A DNA stretch of 64,000 nt from contig QPFY01000018.1 of assembly GCA_003665825.1 (NCBI GenBank), positions 434,001 through 498,000 on the forward strand, in the 5' to 3' direction. Position numbers and translations under genes: made by a program. The DNA is from Microbotryum silenes-acaulis. Lineage: Eukaryota; Basidiomycota; Microbotryomycetes; Microbotryales; Microbotryaceae. The notes beneath the pieces were generated by a model that was given only the letters and a program-made list of their open reading frames with translations, was not told the DNA's origin and did not search any database. This document shows positions 46,607 through 56,284 of the stretch, in pieces; position 1 is the first letter of the stretch; each line of letters begins with the position of its first letter.

Positions 46607-47863
46607 GTTGCAAGTCTAGAGAATGATGGATTCGAGAGCGTATTCAGTTTGCATGGATCACGACGTCTTGCTTGGAGAGACAGTTTCTCATAAATAAGTA
46701 GTCGAGAGCTCAATGAGCTGGACTAGCGGGAGCCAGAGGTGACGTCGGGTGACGGCAGTGACATCACAGCGACCTCTCGCCGAGCGCCCGCGCGCGCGGG
46801 GCTCAATTTGTTTTCTGACCTTTCTACCTTGTCCCATCTTCTTGTCTCCGATTCGACCATTCAGGATTCGAGATGTTATCGTGAACGCTTACATCGGCCT
46901 TCTTGCGAGACAAATAACATATTCTTGATGCTGGTGGAGGAGGAACACGGACATCTCTTTGGAAGGAAGATAGGCGATTTCGGGACCCCCAATGATCAGC
47001 TCGGACAACTCAGAAAGGAGGTCAATCATTCCAAGGAGCCGAAGGGCACGATCGATCCGATGGGGTACCAGTCCAGAGAGATCGCTGTAAGACTAGCGTC
47101 ATAAAAACATTATCCTCATTTTTCATAAAGAACAAGTATGGTTGTGCAAGAGTAAGCGAGCCGAACGTGGAAGTGTAAGAGTCGATTACGAATAAATTCG
47201 CATGTCCAAAGGGCTGAAACGTCTTGAAGTTTCGCCGCAAAAGCAGTGAGTTGATGTCTCCAGAAGCCTCAGGAGGAGCGAAATGTTGAGGCGAAGAAGT
47301 ATAGCTCGGGTCGAGGTGTTCTCGATTGGAAGGCGGCTACGACTCTCCGGGATGGTTGGGCGAGCGGGGACCGGGGGAGTCCCGGAGGGAGTGATGGGCT
47401 TTTCTCTCGAGAAGCGCGACACGAGTTTTCATGAGACGAGGCACATTACTTCACTTTGATCCGAGGTGACCGGTTAGCAGACAGTTCTCGGTGATGAATT
47501 GGCGATGTACAGGACAGAATCTGTGGAAACGCGTGGTGAAGAATCGATACCCCGACAAAGGGCACGTGTACAGCCTGCCAGCCTGCAGCTGACCTCCTTT
47601 CCCAGTGGTCGGCTCAGAGAGCCCTGCGCGCCCACCCTTTCGAGACTGGCGCGCGCGATGACGTCGGGTGGAGTGAGGAAAAGGTCATTAGCGATTTCGT
47701 AGAATGATGATTACGAGTCCGCGCCAAAGGTGCTCTCTGCGAAGCGATTGCCTCCACCCACCGTAACGCGTGACCCGCGCGCCAGCTCTGTCTATTCACC
47801 GCATCGAGCTCATCCATCCAGTCACATCAACGAAGCGTCGAATTTGGACCTGAATCATTGAGC
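46607..47863. other. unassigned stretch between copia and UXT
   Basis: 1.26 kb. An open frame at 46739-47104 has no domain or splice partner and is not called. The right end holds the UXT promoter. Confidence 0.4.
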
Positions 47864-48544
47864 ATGACCACCCCTTCAGCCTCCTCTGTTCCGCTTGCTC
47901 CGCCTTCGTTACCTCTGCCGACCGAGCTCGAACAGTTGCTCCTCTCGCAATTGCAACTGCAGCACAACCTCGCATCGTTACAGCAACTTGCCACGAGATT
48001 AAGCGAGCTATCCCAAGCTAGGAAAGAAGGTAATGAGAGGATGGATATGGCTGTCGATCTTGGGATGGGGTATACGATTCAAGGGGTCGTGTGAGTGCTG
48101 CCAACGAATCAGTCGGATTGGTGAGGAGCCGAATACTGACAAAAGTATAAATTGGTGGATTGCGTAGACCAAATACGGACAAGATCATCGTCGCGAGTGG
48201 GGTGCAGGACCTTTGGGTGCAGCTTCGGGTCGACGAGGCCGAGAAGTTCGTCGCGAAAAGGCACGAGATCTGGCAAAAGTGAGCCCGGAGCTCGTGCGGG
48301 ATAGTTCCGTCCACATGGGAGATATGCTGATGCTATTGCATACCTCTCAGACGATCAGAGTCGCTAGACAAGGAGGTTGATAAGCTGAGGCAAGATTATG
48401 CGCTCGTAAGTGGGGGAAGCTCAGATTTCCTGGCTTGACCGATCGGAGCTCTCGACAGTTAATGCACGTGTCCTCCCCATTTAGGTCGCCGAGACCCTTC
48501 GAAGAGCTTTAGCGCCACCCAGTACCGAAGTAGACGATGCCTGA
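47864..48544 (+). CDS. UXT: UXT-like prefoldin-alpha family protein
   Basis: Small coiled-coil chaperone subunit of the prefoldin-alpha type, closest in pattern to UXT of the R2TP/prefoldin-like complex. Exons 47864-48090, 48168-48278, 48351-48405, 48485-48544 give 150 residues. An N-terminal coiled coil (LEQLLLSQLQLQHNLASL, residues 25-45) and a C-terminal one (SESLDKEVDKLRQDYAL onwards) flank the beta-hairpin region with AVDLGMGYTIQGVVPNTDKI and VASGVQDLWVQLRVDEAEKF; human UXT has VDLGCNFF and EALKF at the matching places. The start is the ATG at 47864, since no upstream ATG is in frame. It converges on the SCP2-like gene. Confidence 0.85.
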
Positions 48545-48934
48545 TGCAAGATATGATGATGCCACCTTTGTGCGAAATGTCGGTGGATCGGAGTCGGTCA
48601 TTGTCTCGGACCTTAAGTCGCCGTAGAACCTAGCTCAGCCGACCCCACCAAGCTTTCACGATACTTGTTGTAATTGATAGCCCCATTCTTTAGGAAACGT
48701 CAAGTTGAGTCGACCCATCAAGCCGACCCCAGTCGCAAATACCAAGAGTGCAGGGGCCAAGTCTTCTCACCGAGTCTCCATCGCTTGAAAGCGCGCATTT
48801 AGGAAATCGTTGATTTCAACACAGGATGCGAGTGGACCGAGTTGAACCATCGATGGGGGTTCGTCTAGACCAAGGACGAAAAGGGAATAACACGAAAAGA
48901 ACGGAAACAAGAGGGCCGAGTGCTGATATCGTAT
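48545..48934. other. convergent 3' flanks of UXT and SCP2-like genes
   Basis: 390 bp without a gene. No terminator-like structure was picked out. Confidence 0.4.
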
Positions 48935-50126
48935 TTAAAGCTTGGCTTGAGCGCTCTGTGGGTACATGGAGAGAAGATGGATAAGGCATCAGTTATTGTA
49001 ATTGAGAGGCAAAGTGGGTGGTGCGACGAGCTGACCTTGAGAACGGTGTCGAGCTTGGTCGCGAGCATGATGTTTCCCTTGACCTTCAGTTTACCGGACA
49101 TGAATGCCTTTTGACCGTTCAACTTGCCGTCGGCGAGCTAGGGAGATTGCGGAACGGATTCAGTTGGGATTAGCATTGCATCGAGTCTTGAAAGTAGAAT
49201 TGACTCGCGCGCGCGCAGGTCGCCGTGAGGTGGGTTGAGGGGGCTCGGGCTTACCTGCTGGAAGGTGTCGTTGTCGAGCGAGATGGTGACGTCGGCCTTG
49301 GGCTTGGCGTTGCCCTGGTAAACGATGCCCTCCTGTGATGGGTTTTGCGAGAGTGGGTGAGAGATGAATAGAAGATTGGGGGCAAACAAGAGGTCAGCTC
49401 CTGAAACGATCGGAGTCGCCGGATCGACGAGCGTCGAGTGGAAGGCAGTAGGGGGATCATAGCTTCGAGTACATGACAGAGATAGTGTAGACACTTGTTG
49501 AAAAGAGTGGTCAAGTACAGCAGATTACCCCAAGTGCCGCCTGCTGCCTCCCCGCCCGGCGGTCGTCGATGTACGGAAGTCGGACTCGCGCACCGGCCGG
49601 CGATCGGCGTTTCACGGCGAACAAGCAGCGGGAGCCGACCACAAAACCTGACCGACACCCACACAAATCGAAGAGGACCGCGACGTACCTTCTTGAGGTC
49701 AATGGTGTAAATACCTTCCTTCGAGCCCTTCTTGACCCTCATCTCAAAGATGCCGTTGACCTTCTTGATGTTTTCCTTCTTCTCCTTGTCCGACATCTAC
49801 AAACGAGAGGGAGGACTCAGCTGTCTGCCTCTACGATCTTCTGAGGCGTCCCGGGGAAGATTAAAGAGGTAAACGGGCCACTCACGCCCTTGAGTCCTTC
49901 AGAAATGGCATCGAACAACTGTAGACAATAAGAGAGTGGAAGGTATGCGAAGTGCGGAGGTGTCAGCTCGCTCCGGCCTTTTCATGATCCGTCCCAAGCG
50001 GCGACTCTGCCGACTCTGCCGATGTCATTGCTCGACCACCGACGACGACGACACGACGGCGTTCACGACGAACGAGGGAGTGTAACGTACAGCGGTGGCG
50101 GGAATATCCTTATCAGCGATCGACAT
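48935..50126 (-). CDS. SCP2-like sterol/lipid-transfer protein with PTS1
   Basis: Single-domain SCP-2 protein, the type found in fungal peroxisomes (e.g. Candida Pox18), binding fatty acyl-CoA or sterols. Exons 50126-50091, 49918-49886, 49796-49689, 49332-49255, 49137-49036, 48955-48935 join in phase to 125 residues, the size expected for the domain. The sequence runs [59 protein letters not shown], then [20 protein letters not shown]. It ends SAQAKL; AKL is a PTS1-type peroxisomal signal. Exon 6 is only 21 bp and carries that whole signal. All introns are phase 0. The intron before the last exon (48956-49035) has no stop in the reading frame, so its retention would replace the AKL tail. Confidence 0.94.
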
Positions 50127-50625
50127 GATGGACAGAAAGTGTGTGGGAGGGTTGAAAGTGGTTGCGAGAGAGGTGCGGGTGATGAGAAACTCGGAGCGAA
50201 AGGCGGGTGTGGGGTGGGGTAGAAGTGAGAGAGGCCCTGGCCGCATTGCGAGCAATGGAGCACAGCGGAGCGCTAATAAGTGCCGGACTCGGCAGCGGCG
50301 AGCACGGCCCAACTCCAGCGTGAAGACCGGCCGTCGGCGCGCCTTAGAGACTTAGAGATCGCTCTAAGCGGCAATTGCAAGGCGGAATACTTCTTTGGCG
50401 CACTTGTAGTCCGAATTCACGGAGCGTCGAGTTGCACGGTTGCCTAATGAAAGCGCACGCCGCCTCGCACGCGGGGAACGAAGCCCAGCCTCAGATCGCC
50501 GATGACCGAAGGTGGCGTTGCCCGCCCGCCGGTCGCCAACCAGCTTCGCCAGTTCGCAACGTTCGCACAAGGTTAGGGGCTTCATCGCTTTGGCCGCCTT
50601 CTTCCTCGCGGAGATGATCCTCCGA
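50127..50625. other. promoter of the SCP2-like gene and unassigned stretch
   Basis: About 500 bp between the SCP2-like start and the Helitron 3' end. No gene supported. Confidence 0.4.
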
Positions 50626-51880
50626 CCAGTGGGATCCCGTTAATTTAACGGCTGTATGAAATCCAAATAGCAGAGAATCGAACGGTATACATGACGAAAG
50701 ACAGCGTAGAAACTATTATCCATTCAATGCCCTGAGAACAAAGCGGAATTCTGGCTTTGGAGTCACGGTCGTTGCGGCTGCCGCGCAATCGACAACTTCG
50801 TGATGAACAGCGAAGGCTTTCCATCGCACGCCATCGCATCTTGGTAACGCTCCCTGATCGCGCGTGGGCTATGCATGAACGTCGAGCCCGGAAATCACCG
50901 AACGTCCGATTTGATCCGGGGTCAAGCCGTTGGCAACAGCCTCGGTGATGGGCCATGGTGAGGCCCAGGTTTTCTTGATGAAACCGGGTGTAGTTGATTC
51001 GATCGGGCTCGACTTGGGAGTATCCGTCGATCACGAGCTCGCAGAAGAGACGCTGGGTGCGATGCGAATTGAGGTGAGAACTACTCGTCGCGTTCGGACA
51101 AGTAGTACGCACAGAGTTGAGAACGCGAAACCCAGGTTGACCTACCTCGACCCCTTTTCCTTGACCTTCGTCCTAAATTTTTGAGCATTCTATCTCAGTC
51201 TGGGGATTGCCGGTACACAACGTGGACTCGAGCTTGGTCAAAGTAGATCTTTGTATGCGACTGTCTGCGCCGTCGGGTCCCAAGTCGAGTGTTGGTGGCC
51301 TAGGCCGGGTCGATGAGCCATGTCTGAGCAAAAGCTGGGGCGTTGATTTTCGGCGGGGATCAGGGCGCCGAGTCGATGATAGAGGCGACCACTGCAAAGA
51401 TGCGAAACACCGGCGAGCGAAGTGAACGACAACGCGTTGTTGTACAACCGGGTGTTCTCGCGGAATGTTTTAGCTTCTGTGTGCGTGGGTCGCACAGTTC
51501 AGCATGTGGGTCTACTGCAGACGGATGTTGTTGGATGGAGCAACTGACTGCTATCCGAGCCTTCAAGTGGCTGTCGATCCTCGGGATTGGGCTGGGGAGG
51601 CCGGGGGAGGCAGCTGCACCTTGCCCTGCGAGCAGCACGTGCTGAAGTGTCCGGTCAACTTCATCCTTTCGCACTCTCAGTGTCAGCCTTGCAGTGGGTA
51701 CACACGGCCGTCTGGAGGCCGAGGTAGTCGCGGATGGTAACTTTGGGCCTGAGTGGTTTGAGCGCGATTCGAGCCTTGCGCACTCGCCTTTGCGCAGCAA
51801 GAGGTGGTGGTGGGGCGTGGGGTATGAGGCCTGAGCGCCTGAGCGGCCTCGCATGCTGTCTGTTCAGCTTTAGCGGTAAG
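50626..51880 (-). mobile_element. decayed Helitron fragment, minus orientation
   Basis: On the minus strand it encodes broken pieces of the Helitron protein: a zinc-finger-like start (Cys-rich, 51880-51740), then RPTHTEAKTFRENT and LYNNALSFTSLAG (51490-51400), RLYHRLGALIPAENQ, then VIDGYSQVEPDRINY (about 51035) and Helitron_like_N remnants YQDAMAC (about 50830). Deletions and shifts break the frame. The 3' end has the Helitron hallmarks: a perfect hairpin CCGTTAAATTAACGG (about 50637-50651), then CTGG at 50629-50626 followed by T. The 5' end is not found; similarity to the other copy starts near 51850. Confidence 0.8.
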
Positions 51881-51943
51881 AGTTCCACGCTCATTGTTCA
51901 AGCGCGCATCCGTGCATTCTAGTCCTGACTCAGCGTCAGCCGA

Positions 51944-52033
51944 TCCTAGCCTCTCAGGAGCGCTCAGCGTATTTTCCTAGCCTCTCCGGAGCGCTCAGCG
52001 TATTCCTAGCCTCCCCGGAGCGCTCAGCGTCCT
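51944..52033 (+). repeat. three tandem 30-bp units
   Basis: Three consecutive units of CCTAGCCTC[TC]C[ACG]GGAGCG, each ending CTCAGCGT with a variable short T-rich spacer. Confidence 0.9.
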
Positions 52034-52129
52034 ATGGTCTTTCTGTGAGTCCTACGACACGGTCACTTTCGGTTTCTCGACCCCGGCTGCAACATGACAT
52101 CACCTCTCTCGCTAAATATCACTGGGCAA

Positions 52130-52350
52130 GCGGCTTGGGCAGGCGCTATTGTCGCTCGTCGAGCGTCTCGTGTCGGCCAAATACGACGAGCAGTCTCCGA
52201 CTGAACGACGTTTGTGCCGATCTCTATTGAAGAATATGAATAGTGAATATATAATAAATGGTTTTGGTTTGGGCTTGGGGGCGAATTCCCCCACGACACG
52301 GCCCCGCGATTAAACCGGCGGGGCAGCGCAAGCAAGGGGAGGCAAACCGG
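52130..52350 (-). pseudogene. truncated copy of the NIPA gene 5' end and promoter
   Basis: Similar, roughly 85 per cent by eye in the best part, to 33450-33690: GTGCCGATCTCTATTGA, GAATAGTGAATATATAATAA and ACGGCCCCGCGA are shared in order and strand. The minus strand retains CGTTCAGTC-GAG and TGCTCGTCGTAT of the NIPA signal-peptide exon, but the start codon is ACG instead of ATG. No further NIPA exons follow. Confidence 0.75.
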
Positions 52351-53053
52351 GGAGGCGGGCGGGAAAGCAAAAATTTCTGAAGTTTCGAGCGAGCAACAGG
52401 CGATGTTGGGAGCGAAAATAGTTGGTTCTGGCAAGAGGGAGTGAATCACACCGCACTCGCCTTTCGACTCGTTCGGCGCGCCCGTTGGTCGCCTTTGGCA
52501 ATCGGCGCATCAAGCGAGCGCGAGAGCGGGGTAGAACCGAGAACGCTGAGACCGAGATGACGATGCCGAACGAGTCTTGCAACACGCAGAAAGTGAAAGC
52601 AAGGTAAGATGCTGTATTGGATCCAAGAAGTGGTCTACCTGATAACAAGAGACATACTCCCCCGAGACGTCGTAGTTATTCATTCCCCTTCACCGCCGCA
52701 TCTGCTCATGTAGTAGTCGCTCCTCCCGCCATTGCTCGTCATTCTCCCTTGAGACACCGAGAGCTTGCCCGAACGCGATTTATCGATGAGAAATCTGCCG
52801 AAACCGGTGTTGACCGTCCGTGGCAATTTAAAAAGTTCAGAGTACCTAGGACGAAGCTTCGGGAGTAGAAGACTGGAATTGATCGGCCACGACGTGCGGT
52901 TCGACAACACACGAGGTCGCGATATCACCCGGTTGAACTAGGTCTAACTAGGTTAGACCTTGTTTGACCAGACGAGACCTCTTGCGTCTCTCTAAGGGCT
53001 TTTCTTCGACCTCATTCCCTTACTCTCTCTTACCTTTTCCGACATCCTCTTCT
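52351..53053. other. unassigned stretch with a dispersed-repeat fragment
   Basis: 52580-52680 is similar to the reverse complement of 37615-37725 (GATGCTGTATTGGATCC). Otherwise no supported gene. Confidence 0.4.
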
Positions 53054-54921
53054 TGTAACGGTGGCCTTACAGAAGGAGCGCGAGTACAGTGGGCCGATCG
53101 TTCTTGTCATCGTTGTTCACTCGAAAGGTATTGCAGATGGTGTTTCGTTGTTCCAGGATCGGTTCGAACTTCGAATCAATGTCATCCTCTAAGCGAGAGA
53201 GAAGACTGAGACTGAACTACACAAAAAGGGGAAACCGACTAATATTGATGTCCAATATTCGGTCAGGCAGGTTTCGGCCAGGTTCAGCGCTTGGGTTTGT
53301 GCGTGCGAGGCCGCTCGGGCCTCACACTCCTCGCAAACTCCCTCTCCCCTCATCTTCCCTCTTCCCGCGTTCTCTCTTTCACCTCGTATTCTCTCTTTCC
53401 CCTCGTATTCCCGTACATCGTTTCCTCAACTATGTGTCGGTTCCATCTTTCGCTCCTCGCTATCGGCATGCTGCTCATTGCCTTGGCGGGTTCGGTCACG
53501 GCGAGTCCCGACCCCTCTCGTCGGCCCACGCAGCGCAAGTCAGCCAGCCATCGTCACGAGTCGAAGAGTTCATCCTCGGCCTGGCACCAACCTTCCTCCT
53601 GCAACAAAAAGTGCCGCAATCATGCCCGCAACGTACTTCACGACTCGTTCAATTTAGTGAGTGAAATCCCTGTCGCTGTAGTCTCTCCGTTCACAAACTC
53701 AAATCTGTTTTCTGGCCTCGACAGTGCCTCGACCAGAACGGGCAGGCCGACGTTCAGTGTCTCTGCAAGACAAGTCTTTACTGGGGCCATTTCACAACTT
53801 GCGTCGAACAGGGTAAGATTTTAGAACGTGGAGAAAGCTTGCTGCCCATCTCCAGACCGGCGCTCAACTTGACTCACCAGGGTCTTGATGTCACTTCTTG
53901 ATCGGTGCAGGTATTCCGGCCAGCAATAGCAATCAGTATGTGGCCTTCTCAGGCTGCCCAGATCAAACACACGCAATCTACAAACACGAGTGCTCCCGCT
54001 GCAGGGGCGAAAAGGTCACCGGAAGTTTATGTAAGTACAGGCAATCATAACGCCTCCAGCGTCGGAGAGGGAAGATGTTGAAGATTACGCCGATTTTTCA
54101 ACGTTTGGTAGTGTGCCCCGACCACCCAAAGTAGAAATTGGTTTCCTTCGATCTCATGGTCGCGTAGTTGTCGTCGGTTGAGGTGACCCGAGTCGGCGAA
54201 GCTCTGTGCGTTTCGTTCCTGTTCAATGAAGGGTTCAGACTCATCTGGCAATCAATGAAGTCACTCTTTTCGAGGCTGTTGTGAGAGAGGAAGAAGATGC
54301 AGCCGCGGCGAAATCAAACGGGGCCGCGACTGACCAGATCGGAGTCTGAACCCTTCATTGCACATGAACGAAAACGCGCTGAGCTCGCCGACTCGGGTCA
54401 CCTCAACCGACGACAACTACGCGACCATGAGATCGAAGGAAACCAGCAACGCGTGCGACACGAACGCAGCATGCTCCAAGTCTCAGACGAAGTCAAGGAG
54501 AGCGAACGAGAACAGCCGCGGCGATGCTCGCGACAACGTGACATCTCGACACGGAACGACGCGAACTCGTCCCCAGGTCGAAAGGCAAAGGCAGGAGCCG
54601 ACCGTACTGAAGAAAATCAAATCAAATTGGTTTTGGGAAGGAGAATGTGAAGCCCGAGCGGCCTCGCACGCACATGACCAAGCACTGAATCTGGCCGAAA
54701 CACGCCTGACCGAATATTGGACATCACTATTAGCCGGTTTCCCCTTTTTTGTCTAGTTCTGAGTGACAGTCTCAGTGCTCTCTCTGGCTTAGATGATCAC
54801 ATTCATTCGAACCGATCCTTAAACAACGAAACACTGTCTACAACACATTTCAAGTGAGCAACGATAACAAGAACGATCGGCCCAGTATTCGCGATCCTTC
54901 TGTTAGGCCACCGGCCTTACA
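53054..54921. mobile_element. 1.87-kb unit with long terminal inverted repeats carrying a secreted-protein gene
   Basis: The left repeat (53054-53320) and right repeat (54640-54921, inverted) match over about 270 bp with scattered changes. Both begin TGTAA followed by GGTGGCC, and each outer end is itself a small palindrome (TGTAAGGCC, three bases, GGCCTAACA in the right copy). Shared words include CAGAAGGA, GGGCCGATCGTTCTTG, TTTCGTTGTT, GGGGAAACCG and CGAGGCCGCTCGGGC. Inside are the secreted-protein gene (53432-54181) and a second inner inverted repeat (about 54130-54255 against 54325-54450). No transposase and no clear target duplication were seen, so it would be non-autonomous. The superfamily is not recognised. 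Confidence 0.7.
53432..54181 (+). CDS. small secreted cysteine-rich protein, CFEM-like (family member C)
   Basis: Third member of the family at 14026 and 23632, more diverged. Exons 53432-53656, 53725-53812, 53911-54030 are secure; the final exon (about 54060-54181, with a TCCAG acceptor) is inferred. Signal peptide MCRFHLS, LLAIGMLLIALAGSVTA; then a basic Ser/Arg/His-rich spacer (about residues 26-55) absent from A and B; then cysteines in SCNKKC (C-x3-C), LCLDQ, QCLC, TTCVEQ, SGCPD and HECSRC, the same CFEM-like order with the CLC signature. Intron positions correspond to members A and B: phase 0 before the third core cysteine and phase 1 after the sixth. About 165 residues expected; the C-terminus is uncertain. 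Confidence 0.65.
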
Positions 54922-56284
54922 TTACCCCTGAATCACCCCTCGGTGTCTCATTACGAATCACGTGGATGTAGCTCCCCTCGCTCATCATGTCTCCACCGTA
55001 GGGACGATAGTTCAGAATCACCTTCCAAAACCAATCAGTTAAGCAAACAAGGCAATTCACGAAGCCCAACATAGCGAAGCAGAGCCCAGAGGAGCGGATT
55101 TATCCTCACCGAAGTCCGATCAGGTTGAATTACGGGTGAAAAACCTCCGACAGGTAGAATGTGCTTGATGGCACAAGATCATGTACTGTACCAACCTCCG
55201 GGATACATTTTCAAATAATATAGGAACTCAAACAACTTCGGCCATAAAACACTAAGACACCGAGATTGGGTCGTGACGGCGCTGAGTAAGACTATTCAGG
55301 GGCCTGAAACAGCACGCGCAAAGCATGGCCGGGCGGTGCGGTGCATACCCCGATACTTTCTTCCTGCCACATAAATTACCCGAAGCACATACGACACCCA
55401 AAGCCTCTTCTCCTAAAATTTGCGAGACCCCGAGTCGACGGCATCTGCACCTGTCACAGCTCCGATGTGTCAGCTCGCTCTCTGTAAGGTATGCGCCTCT
55501 GATTACTACCTCTTTATAAAAGAAAAGGTCGATCCGCGACCCATGTACCTAAAATCGCCGTTTTTGTCTGTGTTGCGGGCCGGAGGGCCGCAAGCGGTGA
55601 ATGTATTAGTATATTGTTGAGTCTGCCGCACCTGCCTGCCGTATCGGCGTCCCAACCAGAAGTCATGTACGACCCTTTCTGCATTTTCTAGACCATAAAA
55701 GTCGAGCTACAGCCCGACTACGATTTTTTTTTTTCGATTTTTGACATGGTGGGGAACTATTGAGCAGTTTGTGTAGGATTTAATGTATAGCAAGCGCGTG
55801 AGTTTGCATGACACTTCTTCTACAGAGCTCAGGCGTGGTCTCGCTGTCGTTGACGCGCGGGCGCAGGCGCGGCTACGCTGCGAGATGGCCCGTCGATCAC
55901 GTGACGTATTCTTTGCATTCCGACACCGGTTTTAGGGGCTCAACAACAACATGAGGTTCCAGACGCTGTGAATACTCCCGCGCTGCTCTCTCTAATTTTC
56001 GCCTTTTCCCTCCCACTCTCATCGAATTTTCGTGACAAACGCGCCGAGTCTTTGGGGCGAGGGTAGCGCCGTACGATAGCGTACCGCCTTACCATGGGAC
56101 ACCATGGGCCCGCTGGGCGCCCCGCTCCTCTCCTGTCCTCTTCGTCCCGCTCCGATCAACAGAATCAGCTCCCCGCGCGTAATGACAACAATCAACCGAT
56201 CTTGGTATTGACCCGTATGAGCGTCCGCCGTACAGCTTTGTAGAACGGACAGCGTGGTCAGCGCGAGGGCCCGATGGCCGATCC
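54922..56284. other. unassigned stretch
   Basis: 1.36 kb with no supported gene. Short T-run at about 55728. Shadow ORFs only. Confidence 0.4.

Noticed and set aside
46739..47104. 121-codon ORF right of the copia 5' LTR
   Set aside because: No family resemblance or splice partners; composition explains the openness.
53350..53538. Minus-strand ORF over member C exon 1
   Set aside because: The plus strand has a signal peptide, cysteine pattern and intron phases shared with two paralogues.
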